NCBI GenBank assembly: GCA_028287035.1
Contig: JAQBQL010000094.1
Coordinates: forward strand, 1-17,615
Direction of reading: 5' to 3'
DNA from: Labilithrix sp.
GTDB lineage: Bacteria > Myxococcota > Polyangia > Polyangiales > Polyangiaceae
Length of the DNA stretch: 17,615 nucleotides
Part shown: piece after piece, positions 14,232 to 17,615 of the stretch
How the letters are laid out: each line of letters starts with the position of its first letter
Numbering within the stretch: the first letter of the stretch is position 1
Notes under the pieces: generated by a model
Seen by the model: the letters and a program-made list of their open reading frames with translations, nothing else
Told to the model about the DNA's origin: nothing
Database searches by the model: none
Program-made: the position numbers and the translations under genes

Positions 14232-17039
14232 GTGAGCGCGGCCCGCGACTCGGCCGCCGAGGTCCTCGAGCTCCGCGAGAAGCTGGCGGAGGCGCTCTCG
14301 CGGGCCGAGCGCGCCGAGAACCTTCTCGCCAGCCGAGGCTCCGTCCACGCGACGCGCTTCCTCGAGGTCGCCGCCGAGGAGGTCCAGCACAGCGAGCGAC
14401 TGATGCGCGCCGTCTTCACGGGCGCCTCCGACGGCTTGATTCTTCTCGACGCAGCGGGTCGCTTCGTCGACGTGAACCCGGCCGCGTGCGCGCTGCTCGG
14501 CGCGAACAAGGCGAAGCTCCTGCGGGGCCGGATCCACGACTTCACGGCGAGCCCGGAGGGCATCCTGTCGGCCTTCGCGCCGGCGGGGGAGGCGGGCAGC
14601 GCGCGCGGTCGTCACGTCCTCACGCGCACCAACGGCGAGCGGCGGGTCGTGGATTTTGCCGCGACCTCGCACATCGGCCCGGACCTGAACCTGCTCGCGA
14701 TGCGCGACGTGACGCTCGAGCGCGAGGCGGTCGAGTCGCTCGCCCGCACCGAGGTCGAGCTCCGCCGGAGCGACGCCCGGTTCCATGCCGTCATGGACAA
14801 GAGCGCGGAGGCCATCGCGCTCCTCTCGGAAGAGGGCCGGATCGACTACGTCACCCAGCACACCACCGAGATGCTCGGGACGACGCCGCTGGCCCTCGTC
14901 GGAACGCGCCTGGTCGAGCTGGCGCACCCGGACGACCAGCGGCTGGTCGAGGAGACGCTCGAGCGCGCCGTCGCCGAGGGCTCGGCGACCACCCAGTTCC
15001 GCGTCGTGCACGCGAGCGGCCAGCTGCGGTGGTGCGAGGCCATCGTGACGAACTTCCTCCGCGACGGCGACATCCGCGCCATCATCACGAACATCCGCGA
15101 CATCACCCGCGAGCGAAGCGCCGAGCAGGAGCGCGAGCGGCTCATCGAGTCGCTGTCCTTCGAGCGGAGCCGCATCGGGCACGTGCTCGAGCGCGCGCCG
15201 TCCTTCGTGGCGGTCCTGCGCGGGGAGAAGCACATCGTCGAGCTCGCCAACCGGGCGTACTACGCGCTTGTCGGGCAGCGCGATCTCATCGGTCGTCCCG
15301 TCGCCGAGGCGCTGCCGGAGCTCGTTCGACAAGGGATCGTGGAGGTCTTCGACCGCGTGCTCGGCACCGGCGCCGAGGCGTCGGCCGCCGAGACTCCCCT
15401 CGAGGTGGTCCACCCCGACGGTACCGTCGAGACGCGCTTCGTGAACGTCCTCATCCAGCCCTTCGTCGAGTCGAACGGCGCGCGCACCGGCGTGTTCGTG
15501 CACGGCATCGACGTCACCGAGGAGACGCACGTGAAGCGCCGCGCCCAGGCGCTCTTCAACGGCATCCCGGTTCCGACGTACGCGTGGCGGCGCCTCGAGA
15601 AGGATGGGCGGCTGCGCTTCTACCTGATCGACTTCAACGAGGCCGCACTGCGCGCCACGGGCGGGAAGGTGGCGGAGATGCGCGGGCGGGCCGCCGACGA
15701 GGTCGAGGAGACCGGCGTCTCGCTGCTGGCCCATGATCTCGAACAGTGTCTCGCGCTCGGCGAGACGTTCCAGCGCATCCTCGTGTCGCCCCTCTCGGGC
15801 GTGAGGCGCGAGTACCTCGTCACGTACGCCCCCGCCCCTCAGGACATGGTGCTGGCGCATGCCGAGGAGGTGACGGAGAAGCGCCGCCTCGAGGAGCAGC
15901 TCCGGCAGGGCCAGAAGATGGAGGCGATCGGTCGCCTGGCCGGCGGCGTCGCCCACGACTTCAACAACCTGCTGTCGGTGGTGCTCAGCTACACGTCCCT
16001 GATGATGGGCGAGCTCGCGCCGACCGACGAGATGTACGCGGACCTCGAGCAGATCCAGCAGGCCGGGCAGCGCGCCGTGGAGCTCACGCGCCAGCTCCTC
16101 GCCTTCAGCCGCCAGCAGGTCATGCAGCCGCGCGTGATGAGCGTGTCTGACACGGTCACGGGAATGGAGACGATGCTCCGCCGGCTGCTCGGGGAGGACG
16201 TCGAGCTCGAGCTCCGGTGCGCGGGCGCAACGAACATCAAGGCCGATCGCGGGCAGATCGAGCAGGTCATCATGAACCTCGTCATCAACGCGCGCGACGC
16301 GATGCCGGAGGGCGGGCGGCTCGTCGTCGAGACGGGCGAGGAGGGCCTGGACGCCGCCCCGCTCAGCGGCGGCGCGGAGCCGAGGGGGTACGTCACGCTG
16401 ACCGTCACGGACAGCGGCATCGGCATGGACGACGAGACGCGCGCGCGCATCTTCGAGCCTTTCTTCACCACGAAGGGGGCGGGGAAGGGGACCGGCCTCG
16501 GCCTCGCGACGGTGTTCGGCATCGTCCAGCAGAGCGGCGGGACGATCCAGGTGAAGAGCGCGCCGGGCGAAGGCACCTCGTTCAAGATCCGCTTGCCCCG
16601 CGCGGCACCCGCGGCGCCCGACCGCGCCGCGGCGACCATCCAGCCCGCCGTACGCGGCGGCAGCGAGACCATCCTCGTCGTCGAGGACGAGGCGCCGCTG
16701 CGGGCCCTCGTCGTGACCATCCTGCGCCGCGCCGGCTACGACGTCCTCGAGGCGCATGACGGGCAGGCCGCGGTGGAGCTGGCGAGCGCTTCCGACAAGC
16801 GGATCGACCTGCTGCTCACCGACGTGGTGATGCCGCGCATGAACGGGCGTCAGGTCGCCGACAAGCTCTCCGCGGTGCGCGGGACCATGAAGACGCTGTT
16901 CATGTCCGGCTACACCGACGACGCCGCGGTGTTGCAGCGCGTGCTCGCCTCGAAGGCGGCCTTCCTCCAGAAGCCGATCACGCCCGAGGTCCTCCTGAAG
17001 AAGGTACGGAAGGTCCTGGACGGCGGCGCTCCGTCATGA
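14232..17039 (+). CDS. Hybrid sensor histidine kinase: four PAS domains, kinase core, C-terminal receiver
   Basis: A 935-residue cytoplasmic protein with no membrane helix. An N-terminal coiled coil (about 5-50) is followed by PAS1 (about 54-168), PAS2 (179-300), PAS3 (314-430) and a weaker PAS4 (440-552); the first two read [17 protein letters not shown] and [15 protein letters not shown]. The HisKA H-box is [20 protein letters not shown] with His575, of the HDFNN class. The HATPase has Asn686 ([14 protein letters not shown]), DSGIGMD and GTGLGLATV. The receiver (about 812-930) has ILVVEDEAP, Asp864 ([12 protein letters not shown]) and Lys914 (FLQKPITP). Phosphate may pass to Asp864 and onward through a phosphotransfer protein not encoded here. 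The GTG start lies one base after the receiver-gene stop with no ribosome binding site, suggesting coupled translation; the stop overlaps the tag start. Confidence 0.92.
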   Translation: MSAARDSAAEVLELREKLAEALSRAERAENLLASRGSVHATRFLEVAAEEVQHSERLMRAVFTGASDGLILLDAAGRFVDVNPAACALLGANKAKLLRGRIHDFTASPEGILSAFAPAGEAGSARGRHVLTRTNGERRVVDFAATSHIGPDLNLLAMRDVTLEREAVESLARTEVELRRSDARFHAVMDKSAEAIALLSEEGRIDYVTQHTTEMLGTTPLALVGTRLVELAHPDDQRLVEETLERAVAEGSATTQFRVVHASGQLRWCEAIVTNFLRDGDIRAIITNIRDITRERSAEQERERLIESLSFERSRIGHVLERAPSFVAVLRGEKHIVELANRAYYALVGQRDLIGRPVAEALPELVRQGIVEVFDRVLGTGAEASAAETPLEVVHPDGTVETRFVNVLIQPFVESNGARTGVFVHGIDVTEETHVKRRAQALFNGIPVPTYAWRRLEKDGRLRFYLIDFNEAALRATGGKVAEMRGRAADEVEETGVSLLAHDLEQCLALGETFQRILVSPLSGVRREYLVTYAPAPQDMVLAHAEEVTEKRRLEEQLRQGQKMEAIGRLAGGVAHDFNNLLSVVLSYTSLMMGELAPTDEMYADLEQIQQAGQRAVELTRQLLAFSRQQVMQPRVMSVSDTVTGMETMLRRLLGEDVELELRCAGATNIKADRGQIEQVIMNLVINARDAMPEGGRLVVETGEEGLDAAPLSGGAEPRGYVTLTVTDSGIGMDDETRARIFEPFFTTKGAGKGTGLGLATVFGIVQQSGGTIQVKSAPGEGTSFKIRLPRAAPAAPDRAAATIQPAVRGGSETILVVEDEAPLRALVVTILRRAGYDVLEAHDGQAAVELASASDKRIDLLLTDVVMPRMNGRQVADKLSAVRGTMKTLFMSGYTDDAAVLQRVLASKAAFLQKPITPEVLLKKVRKVLDGGAPS

Positions 17040-17614
17040 CGCGCGCCGAGCGAACGCGGTGCGCCTGGGCGTCGAGCGACGCGTTGCTCGCCGCCTACCA
17101 CGACGCGGAGTGGGGGAAGCCGGAGCGCGACGCCCGCGCGCTCTGGGAGAAGCTGATGCTCGACGGCTTCCAGGCCGGGCTCTCGTGGCTCACCATCCTG
17201 AAGAAGCGGGACGCGTTCCGGGCTGCGTTCGCCGGGTTCGACCCCAGGAAGGTGGCGCGGTTCGGCCCGGCCGACGTCGACCGCCTGCTCGGCGACGCCG
17301 GCATCGTGCGGTCGCGCGCGAAGATCGAGGCGACCATCGGCAACGCACGCGCGTACCTGGCGATGCAGGCCGCGGGCGAGGACTTCGCGGCGTTCGTGTG
17401 GGGCATGGCGGCCGGCCGCACCCTCGTCGGCGCCGCGCCGAGGCCCGTGAAGACGCCGCTCTCCGAGGACATGTCGAAGGCGCTGAAGAAGCGCGGCTTC
17501 AAGTTCGTGGGCCCGGTCATCGTGTACGCCTGGATGCAGGCGACGGGCATCGTGGACGACCACGAGGATGCCTGCTTCGTGCGGGCGAGCCGGCCGAAGA
17601 AGCGGGGGTCGTGA
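17036..17614 (+). CDS. tag: DNA-3-methyladenine glycosylase I
   Basis: The 192-residue protein is close to E. coli Tag along its whole length. Tag removes 3-methyladenine from alkylated DNA as the first step of base excision repair. The zinc site is intact: Cys9, His22 (AAYHDAEWG), His176 and Cys180 (DDHEDACF). FQAGLSWLTILKKR, AGIVRSRAKIEATIGNARAYL and SKALKKRGFKFVGPVIVYAWMQ are family blocks. The position of E. coli Glu38, which contacts the damaged base, holds Asp43 here (LDGFQAG); I believe this also occurs in some relatives. The ATG overlaps the hybrid-kinase stop (ATGA), so translation is probably coupled. The gene is complete and ends at the window edge. Confidence 0.95.
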   Translation: MTRAERTRCAWASSDALLAAYHDAEWGKPERDARALWEKLMLDGFQAGLSWLTILKKRDAFRAAFAGFDPRKVARFGPADVDRLLGDAGIVRSRAKIEATIGNARAYLAMQAAGEDFAAFVWGMAAGRTLVGAAPRPVKTPLSEDMSKALKKRGFKFVGPVIVYAWMQATGIVDDHEDACFVRASRPKKRGS

Positions 17615-17615
17615 G

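Noticed and set aside
14205..16757. An 850-codon minus-strand frame, with similar ones at 1033-2673, 2831-4927 and 4795-7002
   Set aside because: All are antisense to genes with clear family motifs, show Arg/Ala/Asp-biased low-complexity translations, and arise because stop codons are rare at this GC content.
1..17615. CRISPR arrays, tRNA or rRNA genes, insertion sequences, att sites, phage genes
   Set aside because: Reading both strands found no regularly spaced repeats, no RNA-gene consensus blocks, and no transposase, integrase or phage motifs.

Overview
The window is GC-rich DNA, dense in genes and almost entirely coding, from what is most likely a member of the Myxococcota (myxobacteria in the broad sense). 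The best evidence is the first, truncated gene. Its product ends in a Gly/Asp-rich linker, a lone Cys, a hydrophobic segment and an all-Arg tail, which is the layout of the MYXO-CTERM sorting signal. The abundance of large sensor kinases, including one Ser/Thr kinase fused to a histidine kinase, points the same way. No rRNA, tRNA, CRISPR array, insertion sequence or phage gene was seen, and no gap without a gene exceeds about 205 bp.

Layout. 1-211: 3' end of a secreted protein with a MYXO-CTERM-like tail. 219-854 (minus): LysE-family exporter, convergent with it. 855-1059: divergent intergenic region. 1060-2793: secreted Cys-rich lipoprotein of unknown function. 2852-4747: five-TM membrane enzyme of the alkaline-phosphatase/LTA-synthase type. 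4834-6027: GAF histidine kinase. 6098-7132: RlmN-family radical SAM methyltransferase. 7145-7747: YdjA-like nitroreductase. 7795-8577: alpha/beta hydrolase behind a clear promoter and palindrome. 8626-13818: a 1730-residue Ser/Thr kinase - AAA ATPase - helical repeat - GAF - histidine kinase. 13862-14230: stand-alone receiver protein. 14232-17039: four-PAS hybrid histidine kinase with a C-terminal receiver. 17036-17614: DNA-3-methyladenine glycosylase I (tag).

How the genes may work together. The last four genes (8626-17614) lie on one strand with gaps of 43 bp and 1 bp and then a 4-bp overlap. They look like a signalling unit: a sensor with two kinase chemistries, a free receiver, and a hybrid kinase with its own receiver. 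No DNA-binding output domain is encoded here, so the output must be protein-protein or lie elsewhere. The DNA repair gene tag is translationally coupled to the hybrid kinase. rlmN and the nitroreductase form a second small pair.

Regulation. Several starts lack a Shine-Dalgarno sequence but carry a TAnnnT -10-like hexamer only 6-9 nt upstream (genes starting at 854 minus, 7795, 8626 and 13862). This suggests leaderless or near-leaderless mRNAs. The lipoprotein and nitroreductase genes have ordinary purine-rich ribosome binding sites. All functional calls come from reading motifs by eye; no database search was run.
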